Of a stretch of DNA of 64,000 nt, positions 27,537 through 38,501 are shown one piece after another. The notes under the pieces were generated by a model. It was given only the letters and a program-made list of their open reading frames with translations, was not told the origin of the DNA and made no database searches. A program made the position numbers and the translations under genes. The stretch is from NCBI RefSeq assembly GCF_900095845.1, contig NZ_FMIX01000002.1, positions 80,001 through 144,000 of the forward strand, written 5' to 3'. Within the stretch, counting starts at the first letter, position 1. Each line of letters begins with the position of its first letter. The stretch comes from Streptococcus timonensis (GTDB lineage Bacteria; Bacillota; Bacilli; Lactobacillales; Streptococcaceae).

Positions 27537-27564
27537 ACATCTACCTTATATTTTTTACTTTACT

Positions 27565-28359
27565 TCAGGATTTTAATATAAATAATAATATTCCCAATAG
27601 ACTTATCAAAATGAGGGCAATACTATCTTTTCTCATCCAACTTAATTGTCGATATTGACTTCTTCCAACGCCACCCTGATAACCTCTAGCCTCCATAGCA
27701 GTCGCTAGAGAATCCGCACGTTTCAAACTGGTCGCAAACAATGGAATCAAAATTGGAATCATTGCTTTTACCTTTTGAACAATACTTCCTTCACCAAAGT
27801 CAACTCCACGCGCCTTTTGAGCATTCATGATTCGAATAGTATCGTCCATCAAGGTTGGTACAAAACGCAAACTCATTGACAGCATGAGCCCTATCTCATG
27901 AACTGGAACTTTGAATCTCTTCAAAGGACCTAATAAGGATTCAACAGCTGTGGCCAAGCTTAGCGGCATAGTAGTCAAGGTTAGTAAAGTTGAGTAAAAG
28001 ATAATCAATACAAATCTACAAAAGATTATTCCTGCTTGTTCAATTCCATGACTCGTAATTTTAATAAAACCTATCTCCCATAATACCTGACCACCCGATA
28101 TGAAGAATAGCTGGAAAATAGTTGTAAAAGCTATTAGAAAGAACATTGAACGTAATCCTTTTATAAAAAAGGACAAAGGTACTCCTGATAAACTAATAAA
28201 AATACCAGTAACAACAAACAGAAGCAAATTCGTAATAGGATTGTTAGCCCAAAAACTTATAACAATCAGCAAAAACATTGCCAATAACTTACTTCGAGGA
28301 TCCAAACGATGAATAATCGAGTCCCCAGGTATGTATCTACCTAAAATCATATTATCCAT
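27565..28359 (-). CDS. ecfT: ECF transporter transmembrane protein EcfT
   Basis: 264 residues with about five membrane segments. Two conserved coupling motifs are present: ARG in [11 protein letters not shown] and ARG in [11 protein letters not shown]. It couples the two ATPases to interchangeable vitamin-binding S components. It overlaps ecfA2 by 8 nt. No S component is encoded beside it, which is normal for group II ECF modules. Confidence 0.93.
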   Translation of the reverse strand: MDNMILGRYIPGDSIIHRLDPRSKLLAMFLLIVISFWANNPITNLLLFVVTGIFISLSGVPLSFFIKGLRSMFFLIAFTTIFQLFFISGGQVLWEIGFIKITSHGIEQAGIIFCRFVLIIFYSTLLTLTTMPLSLATAVESLLGPLKRFKVPVHEIGLMLSMSLRFVPTLMDDTIRIMNAQKARGVDFGEGSIVQKVKAMIPILIPLFATSLKRADSLATAMEARGYQGGVGRSQYRQLSWMRKDSIALILISLLGILLFILKS

Positions 28360-29191
28360 TTATGAACTCCTTGAATTCCTCTATCGTTATAGGTAACTGC
28401 TTAAAAGTAGCGCCTCTTTTAATTAATTTTTGTGCAAATCTTGTAATTTTTGGAACACCTAACTGTATTTTCTCCATAAAATCAATATCTTGAAAAACAA
28501 AGCTTGGTTCTCCACTTTTGACTAATCTTCCTTTTTCCATCACATAAACTTGATCAGCATATTCTGCCACATCATCCATAAGATGTGTCACCAAGACGAT
28601 TGTTATTCCATCTTGATGGAGTTTTTTAAACAAGTTCATCAACTCTTTTCTACCAATCGGATCCAATCCTGCTGTTGGTTCATCTAACACTAAGATTCTA
28701 GGCTCCATAGCCAAAATTCCAGCAATTGCTACACGTCTCATCTGTCCACCTGATAATTCAAAAGGACTACGTTCAAAGAGGGATTCATCAATTCCGACCA
28801 AGGCTAATTTTTCACGCGCAATAGTCTCTGCTTCTTCTCTAGAAACTCCAAAATTTTGAGGCCCAAAGGCCACATCTTTGAGAACAGTCTCTTCAAAAAT
28901 TTGGTTTTCAGCAAACTGAAAAACTAAGCCAACTTGCTTACGAATTTGGCGAATTTCTTTATTTACCGAAGTGGAGGTAATAAGCGTATCAAAGACACGA
29001 ACTTCTCCATCTGTTGGAACTAACAAACCGTTCAGTAATTGTAGTATTGTCGACTTCCCACTCCCTGTATGTCCAATCAGAGCGGTGTAAGAACCATCCT
29101 TGATTGTTAAACTAACATCAGATAGAGCTGTAGAGGCAAACGGCGTTCCATTTTGATAAATATAACTAACATTTTCTAGAGCAATTCCCAT
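28352..29191 (-). CDS. ecfA2: ECF transporter ATPase EcfA2
   Basis: 279 residues. Walker A is [11 protein letters not shown], the Q-loop is in [15 protein letters not shown], the signature is [13 protein letters not shown] and Walker B is [12 protein letters not shown]. It pairs with EcfA1 to energise vitamin uptake. It overlaps ecfA1 by 16 nt and ecfT by 8 nt, giving a tightly coupled three-gene unit. Confidence 0.93.
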   Translation of the reverse strand: MGIALENVSYIYQNGTPFASTALSDVSLTIKDGSYTALIGHTGSGKSTILQLLNGLLVPTDGEVRVFDTLITSTSVNKEIRQIRKQVGLVFQFAENQIFEETVLKDVAFGPQNFGVSREEAETIAREKLALVGIDESLFERSPFELSGGQMRRVAIAGILAMEPRILVLDEPTAGLDPIGRKELMNLFKKLHQDGITIVLVTHLMDDVAEYADQVYVMEKGRLVKSGEPSFVFQDIDFMEKIQLGVPKITRFAQKLIKRGATFKQLPITIEEFKEFING

Positions 29192-30003
29192 AACGCCTCC
29201 TCTAGCTCATCTTCAGTCATGTATAAATCAGGTAGATTCAAGCCACTCTCACGTAATGACTGTCTCAATTGGTTCACAAACGGTTGATCTAACCCAATTT
29301 TGTCTATATCACTTCGAGAAAATAATTCTCTCGGGCTACTTGTTGATTCAACTTGACCCTTTTTCATAACCAGAACACGATCGCTCATGGCAACTTCTTC
29401 CAAATCATGAGTAATAGAAATAACAGTCATTTGATGATCTTTTCGAATTTCTTGGACGATTTTGATTAGTTCCAATCGCCCCTCTGGATCAAGCATACTT
29501 GTTGATTCATCTAAAATCAAAATATCAGGGCGCAAAGCTACTACACCAGCAATCGCTACTCTTTGTTTTTGCCCACCAGACAAACGCGCAGGTTCTTTTT
29601 TATGAAATTCTTCCATTCCTACCAAGGAAAGCGCCTCTGTTACTCGTTTTTGCATTTGGTCCAGCGAAATTCCTTGATTTTCCAAGCCAAAAGCAACATC
29701 GTCTTCCACAGTGGCTCCAACAAATTGGTTGTCCGGATTTTGAAAAACCATTCCAATTTTACGTCTCTTTTCCCAGACATTTTCGGGAGTTAAAAGATCC
29801 CCGTCTATCCAAATTTCTCCTGACTCAGCCTCAAGCAAGCCATCTATCAAGCGAACTGTTGTCGATTTGCCGCTTCCATTATGACCAACAATAGACAGCC
29901 ACTCTCCACGTTTCACGTAAAACGATACATGATTAACATCATAATGCTCTTGGTTCATTTGGTAACGAAAAGCTAAATCTTTAATTTCAATAATGTTTTC
30001 CAT
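29176..30003 (-). CDS. ecfA1: ECF transporter ATPase EcfA1
   Basis: 275 residues. Walker A is [11 protein letters not shown], the Q-loop is in [14 protein letters not shown], the signature is [13 protein letters not shown] and Walker B is [12 protein letters not shown]. The FQNPDNQ segment is typical of EcfA1. It is the first gene of the ECF energising module and starts 2 bp after pgsA ends. Confidence 0.93.
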   Translation of the reverse strand: MENIIEIKDLAFRYQMNQEHYDVNHVSFYVKRGEWLSIVGHNGSGKSTTVRLIDGLLEAESGEIWIDGDLLTPENVWEKRRKIGMVFQNPDNQFVGATVEDDVAFGLENQGISLDQMQKRVTEALSLVGMEEFHKKEPARLSGGQKQRVAIAGVVALRPDILILDESTSMLDPEGRLELIKIVQEIRKDHQMTVISITHDLEEVAMSDRVLVMKKGQVESTSSPRELFSRSDIDKIGLDQPFVNQLRQSLRESGLNLPDLYMTEDELEEALWELL

Positions 30004-30005
30004 TT

Positions 30006-30545
30006 TTAACGAAAGGTTCCTTTAAATAAATAGGCACTTCCTTTGAAGTAGTCATACCCCGAATAGATAGTAAAGAATAGTGCTATATACAGCATCAGTT
30101 GTCCTAGAAAATTCCAATGGAATAATAAGAAAATAATTGCAAACATCTGACTAAATGTCTTAATTTTACCAGGCATTGCAGCAGCAAGAACAGTCCCACC
30201 TGTCTCGACCAACAGCAATCGCAGTCCTGTAACTGCAAGCTCTCGACAAATAATAATAGCAACAACCCAAGCAGGAGCCATATTTAGGCCAACCAACATG
30301 ATAAATGCAGACATCACCAATAATTTATCAGCCATAGGATCTGCAAACTTACCAAAATTGCTAACGACTCCCCATTTTCTAGCTAAATACCCATCTAAAT
30401 AATCCGTGATACTCGCGAGAGAAAAAATAATTGCTGCTATTCCATGTAATAAAGGAGACTCACCAAATGATAGAAAAAGAACAAAAATGGGTATAAATAA
30501 AATTCTACCTATTGTTAGTATGTTAGGGATATTCTCTTTTTTCAT
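30006..30545 (-). CDS. pgsA: Phosphatidylglycerophosphate synthase
   Basis: 179 residues with several membrane helices. The complete CDP-alcohol phosphatidyltransferase motif is visible: DYLDGYLARKW, then GKFADPMADK, with all expected Asp, Gly and Arg residues. It makes phosphatidylglycerol phosphate from CDP-diacylglycerol and glycerol-3-phosphate. It lies 11 bp downstream of rodZ. Confidence 0.95.
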   Translation of the reverse strand: MKKENIPNILTIGRILFIPIFVLFLSFGESPLLHGIAAIIFSLASITDYLDGYLARKWGVVSNFGKFADPMADKLLVMSAFIMLVGLNMAPAWVVAIIICRELAVTGLRLLLVETGGTVLAAAMPGKIKTFSQMFAIIFLLFHWNFLGQLMLYIALFFTIYSGYDYFKGSAYLFKGTFR

Positions 30546-30556
30546 GTTTACCTTTC

Positions 30557-31384
30557 TTAATTTGGACTAATAGTCAAACTTATCCATCCTGTCTGTCCGG
30601 TTAATTTTGATGTATCTATTTCTTGGTTATCGATCTTGATTTTCACGCCTTTGACAACGCCTAGAGTAATTGTTACGGGAGTTTTTTTAGAAATTGTAGT
30701 TGTGGCTGTTTGGTTACCTGGAGCAAGAGTAACACCTCCTGCTAAATCAGTATCCGAAACACTCACCCAACTTTGAGTGTCTTTTACAGAAAGTTGAAGC
30801 TCGGCAGTTTCTTTAGAAGTTTTATATACTACTGAGATTGTATCACCTTCTCCAGAAATAGTCACTGCAGATGTTTCAGCAACACTTGTTTCAGTAGTAG
30901 ATTGGTTATTACTTGTCACTTCAGTGGTAGAATCACTTGTAGTTGTAGTAACAACACTATAACTAGCTTCAGATGTGTTTATTGGTTGTGTCTGAATGTA
31001 ATTCCATACATAATAAGACACAAAGGCTATAATCGATAAGGAAAATAGAAGGAAATAGAACAGGGGAAGGAAGGATTGTTTTTTTCGATTTGAGCGTCTA
31101 CGTCCTGAAAGTTCAATCTCATCAACATCGACTTCTTCATAAGTAATCATGCTACCTGAATCATAGGCGTCTAGAATAATATTTTCGTCAAGTTCTACAG
31201 CCCAAGCATATTTCCTTAAAAATGATCGCGTATAAAAAAGATTTGGTAATTTATCAAAATTATCTGTTTCCAACGCTTCTAACAAGTCTAGTTGAATATC
31301 AGTCTTTCTTTGTAATTCCTCTAAACTTAACCCTTGGCTAATTCTAGCTAACCGCAAGACTTCACCAATCGTTTTTTTTCTCAT
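30557..31384 (-). CDS. rodZ: RodZ-like helix-turn-helix membrane protein
   Basis: 275 residues from the ATG at 31384, which has AGGAG 8 nt upstream; a TTG at 31405 is open but less likely. The N-terminal HTH (GEVLRLARISQGLSLEELQRKT) is followed by a basic juxtamembrane stretch, one membrane segment (about 105-128), a Ser/Thr-rich linker and a C-terminal beta domain (DUF4115-like). In ovococci it is part of the elongasome with MreCD. The order rodZ-pgsA is common in Firmicutes. Confidence 0.9.
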   Translation of the reverse strand: MRKKTIGEVLRLARISQGLSLEELQRKTDIQLDLLEALETDNFDKLPNLFYTRSFLRKYAWAVELDENIILDAYDSGSMITYEEVDVDEIELSGRRRSNRKKQSFLPLFYFLLFSLSIIAFVSYYVWNYIQTQPINTSEASYSVVTTTTSDSTTEVTSNNQSTTETSVAETSAVTISGEGDTISVVYKTSKETAELQLSVKDTQSWVSVSDTDLAGGVTLAPGNQTATTTISKKTPVTITLGVVKGVKIKIDNQEIDTSKLTGQTGWISLTISPN

Positions 31385-31423
31385 ACTTAACACTCCTACT
31401 TTCAAGTATATTCTTATTGTTTA

Positions 31424-32707
31424 CTATAATGGTAAAATTGTAAAATCTACCATATCACTATTATCAATAAAATGGTGCCCAACCTCAAGAACATCTTCCA
31501 AAGTCATTTCTTGTATAATTTTAGGTAAATCAAATAGGGTTGAACCCTCTTTAGAAGGTTGATACTGAGTCGCAATAAAATCTAAAGAGTTTAAATTATG
31601 AATAAATTCCCCATATAATTCACTTTTAACTAAATCTAAATGATCCTCTGAGATATCATTATCTCTTTCAAATTCCTGAATAGCTTTACGAAAAAGATGA
31701 GAAAGGGCAAGAGGTTCCTTGGTTTCCATAGTTAACATTAGGAAGTTAAAACGTTTATTAATCTCAATTTCTAGAGATAAAGACGAATCTATCTTACCAG
31801 TTTCATATAAATTTTGGTACCTTTGTGAAGTCCAGCCAAACATCATTGTAAATAGAGCTCTCAACAAGATACTATAACGATAACAATCTTTATTGTCAAA
31901 ATCTAAATTGCTACGTAGCCCAATTGCTAATTTTGGAGAGGTAACATCCATTCGAGCACTGTCAATCTTGTTTACAGGGTGTAAATCAATTTTGTTTTTA
32001 ACAATCTTTTCCGCTTTTTTACTAGTTCTATAGTTTTGAAGAAAATATTCTTTCAAAATTTCAAGATCAAAATTACCTGCCAGAAAGATATTAGTATTCA
32101 CAGGGGTATAAAACCACCTGAAATTTTCCTCTAGATTACTGACCGAAATGTCTTGAATAGACATTTCCGTGCCAACTATATCAGCTGATAAAGGTGTTTC
32201 TGGATAAAGATTTGCCAAGGCTCTAAAGAATAAACAAGAGTCTGGATCATCTAAATACATTTCTCTTTCTTGCTGAATAATATCTTTCTCACGTTCAACA
32301 GATTCTTCAGATATATTAATTTCAGTTACAAGCTCCTTGAGCAATTCTAAACACTCAATAACATGATCCGTAGTAGAAAATAAATAACTTGTATTTGTAA
32401 AGCTTGTAAAGGCGTTGCTTTCAGCTCCCAATGCTGTATAAGCTGCCATAATATCTTCCGCATTTTCTCTTTCAAATAATTTATGCTCTAAAAAATGCGC
32501 AACTCCTTGCGGATATGTTTTAGACTCTTTGCCAGACACTGTCAACTTAGTGTCAATTGAACCGATTTGAACATTTACAACACCGTAAATTTCTCTGTAA
32601 TCCTTTTTAGGTAGCAAAGAAACTGTCAATCCATTTTCTAATCTTACTTGATATAGTGTCTCCTTAATAGCAGGGTAGTATTTTTTGTTAAACTCAACTT
32701 TTGTCAT
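31424..32707 (-). CDS. M16 family zinc peptidase (YmfH-like)
   Basis: 427 residues. The inverted zinc motif HxxEH is present as HFLEHKLFE, with further Glu residues downstream (REKDIIQQEREM). It resembles the active partner of the paired YmfF/YmfH M16 peptidases near pgsA in other Firmicutes. The start overlaps the end of the second M16 gene by 4 nt. The role is not defined; relatives act on peptides or pheromone precursors. Confidence 0.85.
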   Translation of the reverse strand: MTKVEFNKKYYPAIKETLYQVRLENGLTVSLLPKKDYREIYGVVNVQIGSIDTKLTVSGKESKTYPQGVAHFLEHKLFERENAEDIMAAYTALGAESNAFTSFTNTSYLFSTTDHVIECLELLKELVTEINISEESVEREKDIIQQEREMYLDDPDSCLFFRALANLYPETPLSADIVGTEMSIQDISVSNLEENFRWFYTPVNTNIFLAGNFDLEILKEYFLQNYRTSKKAEKIVKNKIDLHPVNKIDSARMDVTSPKLAIGLRSNLDFDNKDCYRYSILLRALFTMMFGWTSQRYQNLYETGKIDSSLSLEIEINKRFNFLMLTMETKEPLALSHLFRKAIQEFERDNDISEDHLDLVKSELYGEFIHNLNSLDFIATQYQPSKEGSTLFDLPKIIQEMTLEDVLEVGHHFIDNSDMVDFTILPL

Positions 32708-33954
32708 TCTACTCCTTCCATAAAGTAAATGGCCTGTAATTTTAAATTACTTGCAGCCTCACAAATCTCATTTTTTCCGACCAATTCTAGTTTTTCAAGC
32801 ATGGTAGGGATATCCAAAGCTATTTTTCCAAAATAATGACGCAAATAGGTGCGGTCTATAATTGAATCTTGATTGTCTTGAGCCAACATCAAAGATCTTT
32901 TAATCATTTTTTTTGTTTGATTAATCTCTATATCTGTAAATTTCCCATTTTTGATATCATGCAATTGTTGATTCATCAATTTTCTTACTCTGTTTCGATT
33001 GCTACGATCAATTCCAGCATATAAACGTAAACATCCACTAAAAAAATCTATATGGCTAGATATAGTATAAGCTAGAGCCTCTTTTTCTCGAATCACCGTA
33101 AATAATTTAGAATGAGGAAAAGCTCCCAGTAAGCCATTAACAACAATCATAGCCATCTGTCGTTCGTCTCCATACCCTACAGAACAATGATAACCCATTT
33201 CTATGATTGATTGTCCTAAACTTTTTCGAGCAAAATTCTCTTTTATCACGTTTGAATAAGGTTGCTGGTACTGAATGTTTACAATACGTTGACGAGCTGT
33301 AAAGGGGGTTTGCTTTATATATTCTAAAATCTCAATTTCATTAAAATCCCCTAAGAAAAAAATATCGATTCGATCTTCTTTGAGCATTTTTTGAAAGCTA
33401 GTAAAACACGTGTTTGGAGATTCTTCTGAGATTCTGGTAATCAAATCCTCAGGAACTAATTGCATAGAAGGATCTTCAAAATATAAATGATCGAGTTCTT
33501 TGTGAGCAAAGAAAAATGGATCTTCAAATTCTGACTCTAATCTAGCTAAAACCTGCTTCTTCTCAATCTCAAATGTATTTTTTTCAAATCCTTCATCATC
33601 TGTCAAAGGAGAAAAAAGAATCTCACTTAGTAGATCTAAGATTTGAGAAGTCAAGACGTTTTTCTTACTTAAAAATTCATCCCTTACATAAGTAAAACTT
33701 ACATCTACAAGATGACTTTGTCCTCTCCTGTATGCATGAGTAGATAAATCTGTCCCATACAAACCTGCTAAATGTTTTCTAAAAAGTTGAGCAGTTGGAA
33801 AAGACTTATTGGCAGTTTCCAGCATGCTTGCAATTAACATACGACTTGAAATTGTTTCAAGAGACAACGGAGCTGTGAAACGCACAGTTATTTTATTAGT
33901 TTTAAATTGTTTAGATTGGATAAAACGCACTGCAATTCCTGGAACCAACTCCAT
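32704..33954 (-). CDS. M16 family peptidase-like protein without zinc motif (YmfF-like)
   Basis: 416 residues with the M16 fold, but the position expected for HxxEH reads SMLETANKSF, so zinc and catalysis are lost. Such inactive subunits pair with an active partner, here the gene 4 nt downstream. The C-terminal half retains FTVIREKEALAYTISS and YAGIDRSNRNRVRKLM, typical of the substrate-contacting domain. It begins 160 bp from the divergent yaaA gene. Confidence 0.83.
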   Translation of the reverse strand: MELVPGIAVRFIQSKQFKTNKITVRFTAPLSLETISSRMLIASMLETANKSFPTAQLFRKHLAGLYGTDLSTHAYRRGQSHLVDVSFTYVRDEFLSKKNVLTSQILDLLSEILFSPLTDDEGFEKNTFEIEKKQVLARLESEFEDPFFFAHKELDHLYFEDPSMQLVPEDLITRISEESPNTCFTSFQKMLKEDRIDIFFLGDFNEIEILEYIKQTPFTARQRIVNIQYQQPYSNVIKENFARKSLGQSIIEMGYHCSVGYGDERQMAMIVVNGLLGAFPHSKLFTVIREKEALAYTISSHIDFFSGCLRLYAGIDRSNRNRVRKLMNQQLHDIKNGKFTDIEINQTKKMIKRSLMLAQDNQDSIIDRTYLRHYFGKIALDIPTMLEKLELVGKNEICEAASNLKLQAIYFMEGVE

Positions 33955-34116
33955 ATTTTACCTCCTTATACATAGAGTTCTATTATACCACGAAACAAGA
34001 AAATTTTCTTATTCTCTTTATTTCTTTTTCAATAAAATTCGATTTCAATTTATAAAAGGTCACTCTCTGTTATTTATAGTAAAATATGATATAATACCAA
34101 AGATTGAGGTGTACTT

Positions 34117-34476
34117 ATGGAATACAAATTATTTGAAGAATTTATCACTCTCCAAGCGCTTTTGAAAGAGCTTGGTATTATACAAAGTGGCGGGGCTATC
34201 AAATCCTTTTTAGCTGAAAATATCGTTTATTTTAACGGAGAATTAGAAAATCGACGAGGGAAAAAAATTCGAATTGGAGATACCATCGATATTCCCAAAA
34301 TGAAACTTCACATCAGTATAGTCCAACCTAGTATAGATGAACAAGAAGAGTATAAACAAGAAAACCTTGAGAAAGAACGTGTAGCTAAACTTGTCAAAGA
34401 AATGAACAAGAAGGTTAAAACTAAAAAGACTAACCAATCCCAAAATAAAACTGCTCCACGTTTCCCAGGTAGATAA
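34117..34476 (+). CDS. yaaA: S4-domain protein YaaA, linked to recF
   Basis: 119 residues. The N-terminal S4 RNA-binding domain ([21 protein letters not shown], then [19 protein letters not shown]) is followed by a Lys/Gln-rich charged tail. It lies 2 bp before recF, the standard pairing in Firmicutes. The start follows tgaggtgtactt. The function is unproven; RNA binding is inferred from the fold. Confidence 0.85.
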   Translation: MEYKLFEEFITLQALLKELGIIQSGGAIKSFLAENIVYFNGELENRRGKKIRIGDTIDIPKMKLHISIVQPSIDEQEEYKQENLEKERVAKLVKEMNKKVKTKKTNQSQNKTAPRFPGR

Positions 34477-34478
34477 GT

Positions 34479-35570
34479 ATGTGGCTCAAAAACTTATCCA
34501 TCAAACAATTTAGAAATTACCATAATACCGATATAGATTTTAACCCTAAATTAAACGTTTTTGTTGGTCGAAATGCTCAAGGAAAAACAAATCTTCTTGA
34601 AAGTATTTACTTTCTATCCTTAACGCGAAGCCATCGAACAAATTCTGATAAAAATCTCATCCAATTCGAAGAAGAACATCTTAAGGTGTCTGGAATCCTA
34701 CAAAAAAGAACTACAACTATACCACTTGAAATTGACTTAACAGCAAAAGGACGCATCACTAAGGTTAATCATTTAAAACAAGCTCGTCTTTCTGATTATA
34801 TCGGGCATATGAATGTTGTCTTATTTGCACCAGAAGATTTACAACTTGTAAAAGGAGCACCAGCCATCAGGCGTAGATTTATAGATATGGAGTTGGGTCA
34901 AATCAAACCGATTTACTTGTCAGACTTGTCAAGTTATAATCATGTACTTAAACAGAGAAATACTTATTTAAAATCAACACAAAATATTGACGAAACCTTT
35001 CTATCAGTTCTTGACGATCAGTTAGTAGAATATGGTTGTCGCGTGATTCTTCATCGATTAGACTTTATCAAAAAGCTTGAATCATTTGGTCGAAAAAAAC
35101 ATTTTGAAATATCAGACCAGCTAGAAGAATTGTCAATCAAGTACCAATCTTCTGTAAACTTTATTGACAAGGAAAATTTAGTTGACAGTTTTAAATCAAG
35201 TTTGAAGAAAAGTAGATCAAGGGATATCTTTAAAAAGAATACTGGGGTTGGTCCTCATAGAGATGACATGATTTTCTTAATTAATGGAATGGAAGCAAGT
35301 TTCGGTAGCCAGGGACAACATCGTAGTCTTGTTCTCTCTATTAAACTTGCTGAAATAGAATTAATGGAAAGCATCACTCAAGAATCTCCTATTTTATTAC
35401 TTGACGATGTCATGAGCGAACTTGACAACACTCGTCAACTTAAATTGTTAGAAACTATATCACACAATATCCAAACCTTTATTACAACTACTAGTTTGGA
35501 GCATCTTCAAAACTTGCCTGATAATCTCAGTATATTTACAGTAAATGACGGACAAGTAACTGTAAACTAA
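34479..35570 (+). CDS. recF: DNA replication and repair protein RecF
   Basis: 363 residues. Walker A is [13 protein letters not shown], the signature region is [19 protein letters not shown] and Walker B is [12 protein letters not shown]. RecF helps load RecA at gaps through RecOR. Unlike in many bacteria, it lies about 15 kb from dnaN, as in pneumococcus. It shares a terminator with convergent guaB. Confidence 0.96.
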   Translation: MWLKNLSIKQFRNYHNTDIDFNPKLNVFVGRNAQGKTNLLESIYFLSLTRSHRTNSDKNLIQFEEEHLKVSGILQKRTTTIPLEIDLTAKGRITKVNHLKQARLSDYIGHMNVVLFAPEDLQLVKGAPAIRRRFIDMELGQIKPIYLSDLSSYNHVLKQRNTYLKSTQNIDETFLSVLDDQLVEYGCRVILHRLDFIKKLESFGRKKHFEISDQLEELSIKYQSSVNFIDKENLVDSFKSSLKKSRSRDIFKKNTGVGPHRDDMIFLINGMEASFGSQGQHRSLVLSIKLAEIELMESITQESPILLLDDVMSELDNTRQLKLLETISHNIQTFITTTSLEHLQNLPDNLSIFTVNDGQVTVN

Positions 35571-35590
35571 AGTTTACATATTTGTAAATA

Positions 35591-35621
35591 AAAAATCTCC
35601 TATTTTAGTTAGGAGATTTTT
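35591..35621 (+). terminator. Bidirectional terminator between recF and guaB
   Basis: AAAAATCTCCTA / TAGGAGATTTTT hairpin with 7-nt loop. T-runs flank it in both directions. Confidence 0.85.
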
Positions 35622-35639
35622 TTTTATTTTTTTCTATTT

Positions 35640-37200
<1,561 letters not shown>

Positions 37201-37224
37201 TTAAATTTATAAGAGATTAAATAA

Positions 37225-37261
37225 AAAACTATCCCTCTTATTTTAAAGAAGAAATAGTTTT
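37225..37261 (-). terminator. Terminator after trpS
   Basis: Minus-strand arms AAAACTAT / ATAGTTTT with additional inner pairing, then TTTATTT. Confidence 0.7.
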
Positions 37262-37280
37262 ATAGTTCATATTCTATCCA

Positions 37281-38306
37281 TTAGTGAAAGTAATTTAGAC
37301 CCATTGCAGCTTTTACTTCTGATAGTGTTTGCCCAGCAACTTCTCGAGCTTTTTCACTACCTTTTTGGAGCATATTATAAACCTCACCCATATCTTTAGC
37401 ATATTCTAGGCGACGTTCACGGATTGGACCAAGTTCACGTTCTAGGATTTCAAGTAGATAACGTTTGGTCTTAACATCACCAAGGCCTCCACGTTGATAA
37501 TGCTCCTTCATTTCAGCAATTTCTTGAGCATCCTCAGGTCGACCAAATACGTCCAAGTAATGGAAAACCATATTTCCTTCAATCTTACCTGGATCCTCAA
37601 CACGGATATGGTCTGGGTCTGTATACATACTCATAACCTTTTTACGCAGAGTATCTGCATCATCGGATAAGTAAATCCCATTATTAAGAGATTTAGACAT
37701 TTTGGCATTACCATCTAGACCCGGTAAACGTCCCGCACCTTCGTGCTCAGGGTAAATTCCTTCTGGTTCTACTAAAACATCACAGTTATAGGCATGGTTG
37801 AAAGAACGCACAATTTCACGAGTCTGCTCAATCATTGGTTTTTGGTCTGTTCCTACAGGAACAAAGTTTGCTTTAAAGGCAGTAATATCAGCAGCTTGAG
37901 CAACTGGATAAACCAAAAATCCTGTTGGGATACTTTCTCCAAAACCTTTCTGAGCAATTTCAGTCTTGACGGTTGGGTTTCGTTCCAAACGAGCTAATGA
38001 AACTAGATTCATATAATACATAGAGAGCTCTGCCAGCTCTGGTATTTGACTTTGAATAAAAATGGTTGACTTCTTCGGATCTAATCCCACTGCAAGATAG
38101 TCCAAGGCCACATTCCCAATAGACTCTACAATTGTTTGTGGATCTTTTGCGTGGTCTGTTAAGGCTTGTTGGTCAGCTAAAAAGACAAACATGTCATATT
38201 TATTTTCTTCTTGTAGCAAAACACGGTTTTTTAAACTCCCAACGTAGTGCCCAATATGTAATTTCCCCGTTGGACGATCTCCTGTTAAAATAATGGGTTT
38301 ATTCAT
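37281..38306 (-). CDS. trpS: Tryptophanyl-tRNA synthetase
   Basis: 341 residues. The class I HIGH motif is [14 protein letters not shown] and the KMSKS motif is [12 protein letters not shown]. It charges tRNA-Trp. It is transcribed alone. The upstream region contains overlapping inverted repeats shared with the divergent ABC-F gene; no T-box specifier structure is recognisable. Confidence 0.97.
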   Translation of the reverse strand: MNKPIILTGDRPTGKLHIGHYVGSLKNRVLLQEENKYDMFVFLADQQALTDHAKDPQTIVESIGNVALDYLAVGLDPKKSTIFIQSQIPELAELSMYYMNLVSLARLERNPTVKTEIAQKGFGESIPTGFLVYPVAQAADITAFKANFVPVGTDQKPMIEQTREIVRSFNHAYNCDVLVEPEGIYPEHEGAGRLPGLDGNAKMSKSLNNGIYLSDDADTLRKKVMSMYTDPDHIRVEDPGKIEGNMVFHYLDVFGRPEDAQEIAEMKEHYQRGGLGDVKTKRYLLEILERELGPIRERRLEYAKDMGEVYNMLQKGSEKAREVAGQTLSEVKAAMGLNYFH

Positions 38307-38382
38307 CTTATTCTCCTTTGATATGGTCCTTTCAATTATAGCATTTTTTTAATAAAAAGACAGATAATTTTTAAAATCAAAC

Positions 38383-38424
38383 AACTAGGTTTATGTCAAC
38401 GAATCTGTCAACCTAGTTGACATA
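38383..38424. repeat. Overlapping inverted repeats between trpS and the ABC-F gene
   Basis: AACTAGGTT (38383-38391) pairs with AACCTAGTT (38410-38418), and TATGTCAAC (38392-38400) pairs with GTTGACATA (38416-38424). The two right arms overlap by 3 bp, so the pairings exclude each other. GTCAA/TTGAC repeats four to five times across the element and the next 15 bp. It lies just upstream of the ABC-F promoter. Confidence 0.7.
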
Positions 38425-38442
38425 AAATTGACAAACAAAAAT

Positions 38443-38471
38443 TTGAATATTTCTATCTTTTCTAGTAGAAT
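38443..38471 (+). promoter_or_regulatory. Promoter of the ABC-F gene
   Basis: TTGAAT (38443-38448), 17 bp, TAGAAT (38466-38471), 30 bp before the start codon. Confidence 0.65.
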
Positions 38472-38501
38472 AAATATATTACATATTATAGGAGAAAAAC
38501 A

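Noticed and set aside
29908..29923. Possible parS inside ecfA1 (CGTTTCACGTAAAACG)
   Set aside because: Three mismatches from the 16-bp consensus, including both ends; weaker than the two accepted sites.
38307..38501. T-box riboswitch upstream of trpS
   Set aside because: No recognisable T-box sequence, specifier loop or leader terminator precedes trpS.
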